Assembly: GCF_033100395.1 (NCBI RefSeq)
Contig: NZ_JAWLVJ010000009.1
Span: forward strand, 62,001 to 126,000
Source: Terasakiella sp033100395
GTDB taxonomy: Bacteria > Pseudomonadota > Alphaproteobacteria > Rhodospirillales > Terasakiellaceae
Length of the DNA: 64,000 nucleotides
Reading direction: 5' to 3'
Positions 33,025 through 42,328 of the stretch are shown piece after piece; within the stretch, counting starts at the first letter, position 1, and each line of letters starts with the position of its first letter. Position numbers and translations under genes: made by a program. The notes beneath the pieces are model-generated. The model saw only the letters and a list, made by a program, of their open reading frames with translations. It ran no database searches and was not told the DNA's origin.

Positions 33025-34464
33025 ATGAGCTGTCTTAACGAATGTAAGGACCTATTGGGTCTGCATGATACCTTGATCGCACAATTCCCCCATCTAAAAG
33101 ACCGTTTTGCGCCCTGGGCTGCCAAGATGAACAATCTTGCCCAGGCCAGTGACCTTGAAAGCCTGAAGGGAGAACAAGCGCTTTGGCTCTTTTCTCTGGA
33201 ATTTCGCAAAATCTGGCTCAATTGCGTTAATGACCATACGTCCAAAACACTGAAATCCCCGCTGCATTTCAATTCACCGCGCCGCATGGATGGCAAGAAA
33301 TACAGCTTCCCCTATGATCGCTGGGGCAAACCCAAACAGTTTGAAAAAGCCTATGGTGAAACAGTAAAACGCGCAGATGGCTGGATTGGCGCGCATTTCT
33401 TCTTCGGAAATGCCATGGCCGCGCTTTCGACCTTTTTAATGCAGTTTCGCAAGATGACCTCGAAGAAGACCGTCACCTTGCTGGGTCATCAGGGTTATTT
33501 CGAATTTCACGACCTGTTGCGTATTATGTGCGGGCCAGACCTGGCCGCCCATATGACGAAGAAGATCAACAATTTCTACAGCAAAATTGCAGCAGGCGAA
33601 GGCGATCTGATCCTGATTGAACCTGTCTATGCCAACAATGACCTAACGGTCTTTGAACGCGGGGAATTCTTCAAAGCCTGGCGCGCACGTCCCAACAAGG
33701 CGGACACTATCGTCTTGGTCGATACCTCCCTTGTCGGGGATAGGTTTGATGCCAAGGATTTCATGGAACGGTTTGGCGAAGAACCACCTGCCATGCTGGG
33801 GCAGTTTTTCTCCGCGCTCAAGCTCCATCAGGTGGGATTGGAATTTGCAAGCTTTGGGGTTCTATCGCTCTTTATGTCGGAAACTTCCAAATATTTTGAT
33901 CATAAAAACGCCTTTACCAGCTCCATCAAACTGATCCGGCGCACGCTGGGCAATGGGGCAACCTATGATGAATATTCGGCCATCGAATTCCCTATGCTGG
34001 GCGAACAAAACCTGCTCACGCCCCATTGCGATCAGGTCTTTGCCAATAATGCGAAACTTGCACAGGCCCTTGATGGCGTTGGTGGACTGATCAAAAAAGT
34101 CGTCCATCCCAGCCTCAGTCTGCAGGCGGACGCTGCCTGGGCGGTCTCGCCTTTTGTGATCTTTATTCTGGCAGAAGGCACCGTAAAAGATGTCACCTTC
34201 TTAAAACGGGTGATGGAACGTCAGGCCAAAGAAAGCAAGATGATGTTTAAATCTGGCTCCAGCTTTGGTTTCCGCAGCCATCGTTTTGAAGTCAACGATT
34301 ATCACGATGAAAATGAACCGTCTTTCCGCATCGCCATGGGATCATTCGATGGGCCAAGCGTTGAGAGGATCATCCGGCTTATTCAGGAAATTGCCGACTT
34401 CGATACGTTTGAGGAACTGCGTAAAGCCTTCCCCGAAGTCGATCATCCGGATGATAAAGATTAG
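33025..34464 (+). CDS. Divergent fold-type-I PLP enzyme-like protein
   Basis: This 479-residue protein shows the fold-I layout. LILIEPVYANND resembles the strand after the cofactor ring, LVDTSLVGD supplies a candidate PLP-pyridine Asp at about residue 233, and SALKLHQVGLEFAS gives a candidate Schiff-base Lys at about residue 266. A C-terminal SFGFRSHRFEV and FRIAMGSFDGPSVERIIRL match the small-domain end of aminotransferases and Cys/Met-type lyases. The N-terminal 110 residues resemble nothing I know. The assignment rests on motif order, not on overall similarity. It ends three bases before a convergent EAL gene. Confidence 0.6.
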   Translation: MSCLNECKDLLGLHDTLIAQFPHLKDRFAPWAAKMNNLAQASDLESLKGEQALWLFSLEFRKIWLNCVNDHTSKTLKSPLHFNSPRRMDGKKYSFPYDRWGKPKQFEKAYGETVKRADGWIGAHFFFGNAMAALSTFLMQFRKMTSKKTVTLLGHQGYFEFHDLLRIMCGPDLAAHMTKKINNFYSKIAAGEGDLILIEPVYANNDLTVFERGEFFKAWRARPNKADTIVLVDTSLVGDRFDAKDFMERFGEEPPAMLGQFFSALKLHQVGLEFASFGVLSLFMSETSKYFDHKNAFTSSIKLIRRTLGNGATYDEYSAIEFPMLGEQNLLTPHCDQVFANNAKLAQALDGVGGLIKKVVHPSLSLQADAAWAVSPFVIFILAEGTVKDVTFLKRVMERQAKESKMMFKSGSSFGFRSHRFEVNDYHDENEPSFRIAMGSFDGPSVERIIRLIQEIADFDTFEELRKAFPEVDHPDDKD

Positions 34465-34467
34465 GTT

Positions 34468-36138
34468 TTAACCCCAGTTCTTGCGCAAGAACAATTCAGC
34501 CTTGGGAAGCGGATCGAAATCCTGAACATTTGGCGAGGGCTTGCCGAACAGGAAGCCCTGCACATTGCCGATGCCGCAATCGCGCACGAATTTAAGCCCG
34601 CGTGGATCATCGATTTGTTCAGCGATGGTTTCCACTTTCATGTCACGACAGAGGTTGCCCAGCGCGATGAGGAAGGAGCGACCTTTTGGGGCTTTCAGGG
34701 CATTGCGAATGGCGGACCCATCCAGCTTGACTATATCGACCTCTAACGTTGAGAGATACTGGAAGCTGGCCGCGCCCGCCCCGAAATCGTCCAGGCAAAC
34801 CTTGTAGCCTTTTTTGCGCAGGGTCTGGATAAATTCATTGGCTTCACTCAAATCATCCAGGCGCGCGCTTTCAGTGATTTCAAACATCAGCTTATCCGCC
34901 GCCCAGTCGTTGTCATCCAGAAGGGTCGTCAGTTGCTTGATGTAATTCTGATCGCCGACTGAATAGCCGGAGACATTGACCGCCACGTGATATTCCTTGC
35001 CCTTGGGCTGCTGGGCCAGCCACTGCAACGCCATCTGTGCCATAGCGAGATCAAATTCCGGGATCAGGCCAGTTTCTTCAGCAAAGACGATGTATTCGTA
35101 TGGCGATTTTCCCGCATGTTCCCCGCGAAAACGGGCCAGACATTCATAATGATGGATTTTACCATCGCGCGTGCCGATGATGGGCTGGAAAGCGATAAAA
35201 AATTCCCTGTCTTTCACCACAGCCTTGAAGGTCTGAATTTTTTCCTGTGCCTCGCCCACAAGCGCGCTCATATTCCTCGTCAAAGCACCTGTTGTGAAAT
35301 CAGCCCCTTTGGCGTTTTTAAATTGGTTGATGGTATAGGCCAGACCGTTAGCCAGATCTTCATCGGAAATATTATCGCAATCGACTTCCATGGTGGCGGC
35401 TTTTACATCCAGTTCCACCTTGCCGCCACTGGCGTTTGATGCGATTTCCGAGATTTTATCGGACAGTTGACCGACATCCAGATCGTGCTTGTGGACAATC
35501 CCGAACTTATTGTCGCTGATGCGCCCGGCGGTATCTCCACCGATGGAAGAGGATCTGAGGAAAGAGCCGACCGAATTCATCAAATGCCCGGCATCTTCGT
35601 TCCCTAAGGAATTGGCCAGTTCCTGCAACTGATCCATATCCAGCATGGTCATTTCTACCATTTCACCAGCCGCAGCCTGTTGCTTGATGCGGGTTTCAGC
35701 AGCTTCGATGAAAGAGATGTCATCCAGAAGGCCGCTTTCTTCATCTTTTTTAAGTTTGCTTGTGCGGCCAAAATCATTGCCCAGACGCATGCCGATAAAG
35801 AGATTGTCTTTTAAATCCCGAACCCGATAGCCCATCATTTCGATAGGGGGTGTTGGGCCTTTGCGCCCTTTTAAGCGAATGGAAACCCCTTCAATCCGGT
35901 TGTCCCCGGTCGCACCGGAAGCCACCTGAATAAACAGCAGATGGTCATCTTCTTCGATAATATCGGTAACGGGCGTGCCAATCAGTTGGGCTTCGGTTTT
36001 GCCTGTAATAGGGGCCACAGCACCGCCTGCAAAAACGATGTTAAAATCGTGATCCAATTCCAGAACAATGTCGTTCCAGCAAAAAGTAAATGCGACAAAT
36101 CTGTCACGCTCGGCTTTCATATCAAGGTCGCTGCCCAT
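34468..36138 (-). CDS. PAS, degenerate GGDEF and EAL domain protein (putative c-di-GMP phosphodiesterase)
   Basis: This 556-residue protein has an N-terminal PAS-like domain (FNIVFAGGAVAPITGKTEAQLIG, about residues 30-120), then a middle segment resembling a GGDEF domain without its signature (RISDNKFGIV), and an EAL domain from about residue 300. The EAL motif itself is ECL (YECLARFRG), but the metal and catalytic residues appear kept: Asn in VAVNVSGYS, Glu in FEITESA, the DD in LDDFGAGAAS, Lys in VKLDGSAI, Glu in IAEQIDD and Gln in VQGFLFG. No membrane segment. Phosphodiesterase activity is therefore plausible. Confidence 0.82.
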   Translation of the reverse strand: MGSDLDMKAERDRFVAFTFCWNDIVLELDHDFNIVFAGGAVAPITGKTEAQLIGTPVTDIIEEDDHLLFIQVASGATGDNRIEGVSIRLKGRKGPTPPIEMMGYRVRDLKDNLFIGMRLGNDFGRTSKLKKDEESGLLDDISFIEAAETRIKQQAAAGEMVEMTMLDMDQLQELANSLGNEDAGHLMNSVGSFLRSSSIGGDTAGRISDNKFGIVHKHDLDVGQLSDKISEIASNASGGKVELDVKAATMEVDCDNISDEDLANGLAYTINQFKNAKGADFTTGALTRNMSALVGEAQEKIQTFKAVVKDREFFIAFQPIIGTRDGKIHHYECLARFRGEHAGKSPYEYIVFAEETGLIPEFDLAMAQMALQWLAQQPKGKEYHVAVNVSGYSVGDQNYIKQLTTLLDDNDWAADKLMFEITESARLDDLSEANEFIQTLRKKGYKVCLDDFGAGAASFQYLSTLEVDIVKLDGSAIRNALKAPKGRSFLIALGNLCRDMKVETIAEQIDDPRGLKFVRDCGIGNVQGFLFGKPSPNVQDFDPLPKAELFLRKNWG

Positions 36139-36212
36139 AGGTATCTTGCCTTTATTTTTATGTACCCTCGCAAATATGGTATAGCAAACCTATATCATTT
36201 CCAGCATAAAAT

Positions 36213-36884
36213 ATGAAAAGCTTAAATATGATACCTGACAAAGATATTCAATCGTGGGTCTTCGACCTGGATAACACGCTCTATCCCGCATCCTGCAACC
36301 TTTTTGCGCAAGTCGATATCCGCATGCGTGATTTTATTTCCAACCTTCTGGGGTTGGGGAGTGAGGACGCGCGGGTTTTGCAGAAACAGTATTTCCGTGA
36401 TCATGGCACCACGCTTCGCGGTCTAATGACAAATAATGATATCGATCCTAAACCTTATCTGGATTATGTCCACGATATTGATGTCAGTCCTGTCCAGCCT
36501 GCACCCGACCTCTCAGACACGCTGGCGGCCTTGCCGGGTAAGAAATATATCTTCACCAATGCCTCAACCGGGCACGCAGAACGTGTTATGGACCGCCTTG
36601 GGATTGCGCAGCATTTTGACGGGATTTTTGATATCGTTGATGCAGACTATCAACCTAAACCTGAGCCCAGCATTTACGACACCTTCATTTCCCGCTTCAA
36701 TATCGACCCGACAAAAGCCATCATGGTGGAGGATATGGCGCGCAATCTTAAGCCTGCGGCTGATCTGGGCATGTTGTCTTTGTGGGTGGAAACCGAAAGC
36801 GACTGGGCACGCGAAGGGGCCAATGAAGCATACGTTCATCACAAAACAGATAATCTGTTGGATTGGTTAAAAGGCGCGCTTTAA
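36213..36884 (+). CDS. Pyrimidine 5'-nucleotidase (HAD superfamily)
   Basis: This 223-residue protein matches the SDT1/YjjG-like pyrimidine nucleotidase group: the nucleophile motif WVFDLDNTLYPAS (Asp18 and Asp20), then FTNASTGHAERVMDRLG (motif II) and MVEDMARNLKPAADLGM (motif IV). It dephosphorylates nucleoside monophosphates, probably as a housekeeping step. In-frame ATGs at 36213 and 36228 are both possible. It is divergent from the EAL gene with a 74-base gap. Confidence 0.88.
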   Translation: MKSLNMIPDKDIQSWVFDLDNTLYPASCNLFAQVDIRMRDFISNLLGLGSEDARVLQKQYFRDHGTTLRGLMTNNDIDPKPYLDYVHDIDVSPVQPAPDLSDTLAALPGKKYIFTNASTGHAERVMDRLGIAQHFDGIFDIVDADYQPKPEPSIYDTFISRFNIDPTKAIMVEDMARNLKPAADLGMLSLWVETESDWAREGANEAYVHHKTDNLLDWLKGAL

Positions 36885-36891
36885 AGGGCGT

Positions 36892-37644
36892 TTACCATTT
36901 CCCGGTGGTAAAGAGACTGTGGAAGTGCCCGGCCAGGCGCTTCAGCCCCTTTGGTTTGTTGGGCTTACGGCGATTTGACCAGACACGGGTCGGATCGCCC
37001 AGACGGCGTTCTTCCCCCAGATGTTCCACACCCGGTGTTTCAGAGATCACACAGTAAAAGCCCGCCTCTTTATATTTGATATTCACATCCATTTCGCTGC
37101 GACAGCCATCAAATTTGCCGAGGTCAAAATAATCTTTCATCCGCTTAATGCCTGGATTGAAAGAGAACGAACCCCATTCAAAAGTTTCAGTCGGGGAGAC
37201 TTTTCTGAATTTATAGCCATCGACTTCCTGAACATCACCGTAACTAAAGAAGTTTTCATCCTTATTCAGGTTTTCTTTCGTACGCAGCCAGACCTGGGTG
37301 ATCTTGGGGTTACTGTTCAGGATGGCAAAAGATTCTTCGATAAAGCCTTCTTTGTAGAACAGCCAGTCATCTTCACAATGAAAGACATAGTCTGTTTCAA
37401 TAGCTTCGTAGGCATCAACGATGGATTTGATCTGACCTTTCTTTTCTTCATTGCACCAGACCTCGAAACGATCGCCATAAAGGTCACGCACCTGTTGATA
37501 GACTTCAGGGTCACAAGAATCTTCCGTAATGATGGTGCGCTTGATCGGATAGGTGTTGAATTTTTCAAAGCTTTCAATGGTTTGCTGCAGTAAATCCACA
37601 CGACCACAACTGGTCAGCACCATGGTCACTTCCGGCTGGCTCAT
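36892..37644 (-). CDS. Glycosyltransferase, family 2 (GT-A fold)
   Basis: The protein begins with a GT-A strand (EVTMVLTSCGRVDLLQQTIE) and has a metal-binding HCEDDW motif. It transfers a sugar from a nucleotide-sugar donor; the acceptor is unknown. The ATG at 37644 has GAGGGG ten bases upstream, better than the TTG at 37665. It is the last of three minus-strand genes (TPR/2OG-oxygenase, GT2, GT2) that look like a unit for protein or surface-glycan modification. It has no membrane segment. Confidence 0.85.
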   Translation of the reverse strand: MSQPEVTMVLTSCGRVDLLQQTIESFEKFNTYPIKRTIITEDSCDPEVYQQVRDLYGDRFEVWCNEEKKGQIKSIVDAYEAIETDYVFHCEDDWLFYKEGFIEESFAILNSNPKITQVWLRTKENLNKDENFFSYGDVQEVDGYKFRKVSPTETFEWGSFSFNPGIKRMKDYFDLGKFDGCRSEMDVNIKYKEAGFYCVISETPGVEHLGEERRLGDPTRVWSNRRKPNKPKGLKRLAGHFHSLFTTGKW

Positions 37645-37689
37645 ATTTTTCGATCCCCTCGTCAAAAGAATTGGCCTGTTTTAACACCT

Positions 37690-38598
37690 TCACGGGCGTC
37701 TGACACTAGCGTTTTTGCGAAAAACGGCACAAAGCGCGATTAATTTATCCGAAGCCACCGTCGTCCCTGCACGCCCCATCACATACAGCAAAAATTCCGC
37801 ACTGAAAAAGCCTGCACCGTGATGTTTCTTCGCCCATTTCCAGACACGCGCGAGGATTTTCTTCTGCGCAGCAAAGCGTTGTTGAGGTGTTATCGCGGCG
37901 TTATCGTCCAGATGATAGGCCAGCGCAAGCGTCGCATCATGCACTACCTGCGCTTCGTTATTCATGATCCGGCCCGGCTCATCCTTGGGTGAAACACAGA
38001 CCGGATGAAAGACCTGGGACAACTGGCCTAAAGCTGAAAGGCGAATAAATAGTGAATGATCCTGTGAGAAAACCCGCTCATCACACATCCCGGCTTTTTC
38101 AAAATAAGCTTTTTCAAACAGACAATGGCTGACCCGGGCGTAGCCTTCCTTGATCACCAGCATCAAGGGGTCTTCAAAGACTTTGACCTCTGCACCCGTG
38201 GGGTCTGGAAAGTCGATATTTTCTTTCCGATCATATTCATCTGAAATGCCGAGGGTGAAAGCGGTCTGGGTCTCTCTTGCTGTTTTCAGCAGGAGTTCGG
38301 TGCAATAAGGGGCCAGAATATCATCGGCATCCACCAGTTTGATATAGTCCCCATCAGCGGCCTTGATCCCGTTATTGGTGGCAATGGCAACACCCTGATT
38401 GACCTGATCCACAATGACCACATCATCCAAACCTTCAGTTTCTGCTTTCACCACATCCAGTGAATTATCGCTGGACCCATCGTTCACGAACACATACTGG
38501 CGTGCAAAATCACCCGTCTGTGTTTTTAATGCCGCGATGACATCCGGCAGAAACGGAGCTTTGTTATAAACCGTTACGACAAAAGAGACTTTGGTCAC
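37690..38598 (-). CDS. Glycosyltransferase, family 2
   Basis: This 302-residue GT2 enzyme starts VSFVVTVYNKAPFLPDVIAAL and carries VNDGSSDNS, KLVDADDIL (the DxD motif) and a downstream helical tail. The start is GTG at 38598; its GTGA overlaps the stop of the TPR gene upstream, which indicates translational coupling. The donor and acceptor are unknown. The neighbour on the other side is another GT2, 45 bases away. Confidence 0.88.
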   Translation of the reverse strand: MTKVSFVVTVYNKAPFLPDVIAALKTQTGDFARQYVFVNDGSSDNSLDVVKAETEGLDDVVIVDQVNQGVAIATNNGIKAADGDYIKLVDADDILAPYCTELLLKTARETQTAFTLGISDEYDRKENIDFPDPTGAEVKVFEDPLMLVIKEGYARVSHCLFEKAYFEKAGMCDERVFSQDHSLFIRLSALGQLSQVFHPVCVSPKDEPGRIMNNEAQVVHDATLALAYHLDDNAAITPQQRFAAQKKILARVWKWAKKHHGAGFFSAEFLLYVMGRAGTTVASDKLIALCAVFRKNASVRRP

Positions 38599-40010
38599 GA
38601 AACAGGCACCACATCAAAGGCAATGGCAATGCGCGGCTGCTGACTTTCCGTCGGCACCGTCGAATGATAAAGATAAGACGGGAACAGAGCGACCAGACCT
38701 TCTTTCGGTTGCAAGAACTTCAGGCGATCTGTTTCCAGCATGGGGAATTCATCATTGATCTGACCAAATTCGATATAGCCTGCGTGATCCGGGTTTTCTT
38801 CCCCCTTCATCACATCGGGCAGACGCACGTAATAACACCCGCTCATCCAGGCTTCTCCGTGGATATGGGCGATCTGACGGCCCGGTCCGGCCAGAATATT
38901 GGCCCAGGATTTAATGCGCCATTTCTTGGGTGCTGTTGCAACAAACTGGTTATCCGGATCATCGGGCAGACTGGCAATATATCCAGCCACATGTTTTTCC
39001 ATGGCTGCCTTTAAATGAGCAACCGGACCCATGGGTTCGGAATAGATGTCTTTAACTTCTTTGCCATAACGCGTGACCTCATAATGATCAAAGGAAAACA
39101 GCTTGGGGTGATTTTCCACGTGCTGCACCAGGGCTTCGTTGAATTCGTCAATATCCTTATAGCCATCGGGCACATCGACCCATTCCGGCTTCACAAATGT
39201 ATCAAAATCCATATAGCGATCATATTCATCGCCCCCCCCCAACTGATCAAGGGCAGCCAGTTTCCAGGCAACCGCTGTCGTTTCCCCAGGGAAGATTTCC
39301 AGCGCTTTTTCCGCCGCCGCCAATCCGGCATCCGGTTTTTTCTGGCTCAGCATAATATAGGAATGCGCCATATGAGTGGAATGATGATCCGGGTCCAGCT
39401 CCAACGCTTTTTTGATCACTTTTTCCGCTTCTTCGTGCTGGGAATCCTGATTGAGAGTATTGGCAAGCTTGGTATGAAGCACCGCTTCATCCGGCTTCAT
39501 GGAAATGGCCTTGCGATAAAGCTCAATCGCCGCCTCCCATTTGCCTTGTGTGTCCAGCATATCGGCAAGGGTCACAACGATATTTACATCTTGTGGCACT
39601 TTTGCCATCACGTCGCGATAGGTCTTTTCAGCCTCATCAAACCGTTCTGCGATATAATAGGCATCTGCCAGGCGACGTTCAGCCTGCAGGTAATCCGGCT
39701 TTAATTTTAGTGATTTTTTAAAGGCATTGATCGCCTGATCCGACTTATCCAGCCCCAGTAAAGCATTACCCAGATTGTAATGGGCCATAGGAAATTTGGG
39801 GTTCTTTTTAATGGACTTTCGAATCTCTGTTTCCGCATCCGCGTATTTGCCCTGCGACAGATAGGTTACCCCCAACAGGTGACGCGCATCGGGATGGGAC
39901 GGCACTTTGGATAAAATCTGATTAAGTACATTCTGAGCCTGCCCCAGCTGGCCTGAATTAATCTGCTGCATGGCGATCTGCAGGGCTTGGTCTAAGGAAA
40001 CATTTTGCAT
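38595..40010 (-). CDS. TPR protein with C-terminal putative 2OG-Fe(II) oxygenase
   Basis: This 471-residue protein has about seven TPR repeats (residues 5-250; for example GVTYLSQGKYADAETEIRKS, ALLGLDKSDQAINAFKKSL). The C-terminal part has the layout of the 2OG-FeII_Oxy_5 family: IAHIHGEAWMSGCYYVRLPD, and then SYLYHSTVPTES with the distal His and RIAIAFD. The metal ligands would be the first His (with a nearby acidic residue) and the His in LYHST. A nine-G tract (39232-39240) lies in the coding sequence before the oxygenase domain. It is coupled by overlap to the GT2 gene. Confidence 0.82.
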   Translation of the reverse strand: MQNVSLDQALQIAMQQINSGQLGQAQNVLNQILSKVPSHPDARHLLGVTYLSQGKYADAETEIRKSIKKNPKFPMAHYNLGNALLGLDKSDQAINAFKKSLKLKPDYLQAERRLADAYYIAERFDEAEKTYRDVMAKVPQDVNIVVTLADMLDTQGKWEAAIELYRKAISMKPDEAVLHTKLANTLNQDSQHEEAEKVIKKALELDPDHHSTHMAHSYIMLSQKKPDAGLAAAEKALEIFPGETTAVAWKLAALDQLGGGDEYDRYMDFDTFVKPEWVDVPDGYKDIDEFNEALVQHVENHPKLFSFDHYEVTRYGKEVKDIYSEPMGPVAHLKAAMEKHVAGYIASLPDDPDNQFVATAPKKWRIKSWANILAGPGRQIAHIHGEAWMSGCYYVRLPDVMKGEENPDHAGYIEFGQINDEFPMLETDRLKFLQPKEGLVALFPSYLYHSTVPTESQQPRIAIAFDVVPVS

Positions 40011-40093
40011 GGTCTGGCGAACCTTTGGCTCAAAATTTTAAAGAAGGCAAAACTATACTTAAAATCCCGCCCTTTTCAAGCTGGCAGACAAAA

Positions 40094-40123
40094 GAAAACC
40101 CCGCACAGATAGGCGGGGTTTTC
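40094..40123 (-). terminator. Rho-independent terminator of pgk
   Basis: A perfect 11-bp stem, GAAAACCCCGC with GCGGGGTTTTC around an 8-base loop, lies 24 bases downstream of pgk. It is read out by the leftward transcript with T-rich sequence inside the stem end. Confidence 0.8.
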
Positions 40124-40146
40124 CTTAATCATAAAGGTTCGAAACC

Positions 40147-41346
40147 TTAAGCAGTACGCAAGACTTCAACGCCTGGCAGTTCTTTACCTTCCAACCATTC
40201 CAGGAAAGCGCCGCCCGCTGTTGAAATATAAGTAAAATCTTCTTTCGCACCGGCATGGTCAAGCGCAGCTACCGTATCACCGCCACCAGCGACAGACACC
40301 AGCTTGCCGTCTTTGGTCAAAGCAGCGGCTGCTTGCGCCGCCCCATTGGTGCCCGCATCAAACGGAGCAATTTCAAACGCACCCATCGGGCCGTTCCAGA
40401 CGATTGTTTTACATTTCGCCAAACGATCGGTTACATCTGCGACAGATGCCGGACCCACATCCAGGATCATCTCATCACTTGCTACGCCATCTTTCAGCGC
40501 AACCGTGCGGTTTTCAGCACTCGCTGCAAATTCCTTGGCGACCACGCCATCAACAGGCAGGATGATCTCACAGCCATTTTTCTCAGCATTTGCCAGAATT
40601 TCCTTGGCGGTATCGGCCAGGTCATGTTCACAAAGCGAGTTACCGATATCAATGCCCTGAGCATTCAGGAAGGTGTTGGCCATACCGCCACCGATGATCA
40701 GCATGTCAACTTTGGCAGACAGGTTGTTCAGCACGTCCAGCTTGGTTGACACTTTCGCGCCCCCAACCAGTGCTGCAACCGGACGTTCCGGGGCTTCCAG
40801 GGCACCGGACAGGGCTTCCAGTTCAGACTGCATCAAACGACCAGCTGCAGACGGCAGCAAACGTGCCAGCGCTTCGGTGGATGCATGCGCACGGTGGGCA
40901 CAGGAGAATGCATCGTTTACATAGATATCACCCAGGGCTGCCAGCTTTTCAGCAAAAGCCTGATCGTTATCTGTTTCTTCCTTGTAATAACGCAAGTTTT
41001 CCAGAACACAGACTTCTGTATCCGCCAGTGAATTTACAACTTTTTCTGCTTCTTCGCCGATACAGTCAGAAGCGAATTTCACATTCTTGCCAAGCTTAGC
41101 AGCCAAAGCTTCTGCGATCGGTTCAACGGTCATTTCCGGAACACGTTCGCCTTTTGGGCGGCCCCAGTGTGTGATCAGCACTACACGGGCACCTTTTTGG
41201 GTCAATTCCACAATGGTCGGCAATGTGCGTTCAATACGGGTGCTGTCGGTAACAACGCCGTCTTTCATGGGTACATTCAAATCCGCACGCAACAAGACAC
41301 GTTTTCCAGCGACATCATAATCACTCAGTGTTTTAAACTGTGACAT
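40147..41346 (-). CDS. pgk: Phosphoglycerate kinase
   Basis: PGK transfers the acyl phosphate of 1,3-bisphosphoglycerate to ADP. The 399-residue protein has VLLRADLNVPMKDGVV, THWGRPKGE, the substrate motif ENLRYYKEE, and VNDAFSCAHRAHAST near the substrate, KVSTKLDVLNNL, and the nucleotide loop GGGDTVAALDHAG. It stands alone with its own promoter and terminator, so it is presumably monocistronic. Confidence 0.97.
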   Translation of the reverse strand: MSQFKTLSDYDVAGKRVLLRADLNVPMKDGVVTDSTRIERTLPTIVELTQKGARVVLITHWGRPKGERVPEMTVEPIAEALAAKLGKNVKFASDCIGEEAEKVVNSLADTEVCVLENLRYYKEETDNDQAFAEKLAALGDIYVNDAFSCAHRAHASTEALARLLPSAAGRLMQSELEALSGALEAPERPVAALVGGAKVSTKLDVLNNLSAKVDMLIIGGGMANTFLNAQGIDIGNSLCEHDLADTAKEILANAEKNGCEIILPVDGVVAKEFAASAENRTVALKDGVASDEMILDVGPASVADVTDRLAKCKTIVWNGPMGAFEIAPFDAGTNGAAQAAAALTKDGKLVSVAGGGDTVAALDHAGAKEDFTYISTAGGAFLEWLEGKELPGVEVLRTA

Positions 41347-41387
41347 ATTCTTTCCTCTATTTTCGCAAGTGCAATATGTTGGGACGC

Positions 41388-41415
41388 ACTATACAGATTT
41401 TTGCGCAGATGTGAA
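41388..41415 (-). promoter_or_regulatory. Predicted promoter of pgk
   Basis: On the minus strand TTCACA (41410-41415) and TATAGT (41388-41393) are separated by 16 bases, about 40 bases before the pgk start. It shares the TATAGTGC -10 context with the maoC promoter. Confidence 0.5.
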
Positions 41416-41541
41416 TTGACGATTTTCAATCTGCTTTTCTTATACATATTGTGAATAAAAGGATTGATTTCTATCTAGGGATGCATGTAAAAACGGCCCT
41501 GCGTAATTAAAATTGTGTGCAACTCAGGGGAAATTGCATTT

Positions 41542-42327
41542 ATGGCTTACACGCGCCGCAAAATTATACAGGCTGGATTAGCAGGCGCAGCATCCCTATT
41601 TTGTGCACCGCAAGCCCTTGGCGCGCACAGCCGCACTCTGAAGATTGTCCACCATCAGGATTTTGCCCCCTTTGAATATGAAACAGATAGAAAAGCAATC
41701 GGCATTATCCCCGACATTTTGAACTTGGCATTTGAAGGCATTGCGTCTTACGATCTCACTCACGAATCTCTGCCCTGGAAACGCGCCCAGACCCTTGTAT
41801 CCAATGGTAATGCTGATGGGCTGACGGCTTATGCGTCACGCGATCGCCGAGAATATATGAATTTCAGCAAAACACCCTTGATCCATATAACACCAAGCCT
41901 GTTTTTCTCCGCCAGTCATCCCCGCATTGACGAGCTGAAATCCATTTCAACCCTGAATGATTTGAAACAATTTGATGTGGTAGACCTGATCGGCAACAGC
42001 TGGGCGGAAGAAACCGTTGCCCCGCACACACCGATGAAATGGTTCCCTGAATATGATCAGATTTTCAAAGTTCTACTGTCCAACCGTTTTGATGTCCATG
42101 TGGCCCTAAGTTTTGAGATGGTGAAACTGCAGCTCAAGGCCTTTGGCTATGACAGCGACGCCCTGGTCAGTGTCAAAATCCCAGCCCTGATCAAGCCTGT
42201 CCCGCTTTATTTCGGACTGCGCAAGTCCTTGCCGGGTAGTAAAAACATCCTGAAAGCCTTTGATGAAAAACTGGAACAGATCAAACCCCAGATCAAGACC
42301 ATCAAAGCCAAACATGTGATTGCTTAA
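41542..42327 (+). CDS. Solute-binding protein, family 3, with a Tat-type signal
   Basis: The start at 41542 has AGGGGA upstream and gives the leader TRRKIIQAGLAGAASLFCAP, which looks like a twin-arginine (Tat) export signal ending ALGA. The mature protein has the SBP_bac_3 layout: KIVHHQDFAPFEYETDRKAI, DILNLAFEGI, WKRAQTLVSNGNADGL, and PVPLYFGLRKSLPGS. No transport genes are adjacent, so the partner is unknown. Tat export implies folding in the cytoplasm. A longer frame from a GTG at 41515 seems less likely. Confidence 0.8.
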   Translation: MAYTRRKIIQAGLAGAASLFCAPQALGAHSRTLKIVHHQDFAPFEYETDRKAIGIIPDILNLAFEGIASYDLTHESLPWKRAQTLVSNGNADGLTAYASRDRREYMNFSKTPLIHITPSLFFSASHPRIDELKSISTLNDLKQFDVVDLIGNSWAEETVAPHTPMKWFPEYDQIFKVLLSNRFDVHVALSFEMVKLQLKAFGYDSDALVSVKIPALIKPVPLYFGLRKSLPGSKNILKAFDEKLEQIKPQIKTIKAKHVIA

Positions 42328-42328
42328 A

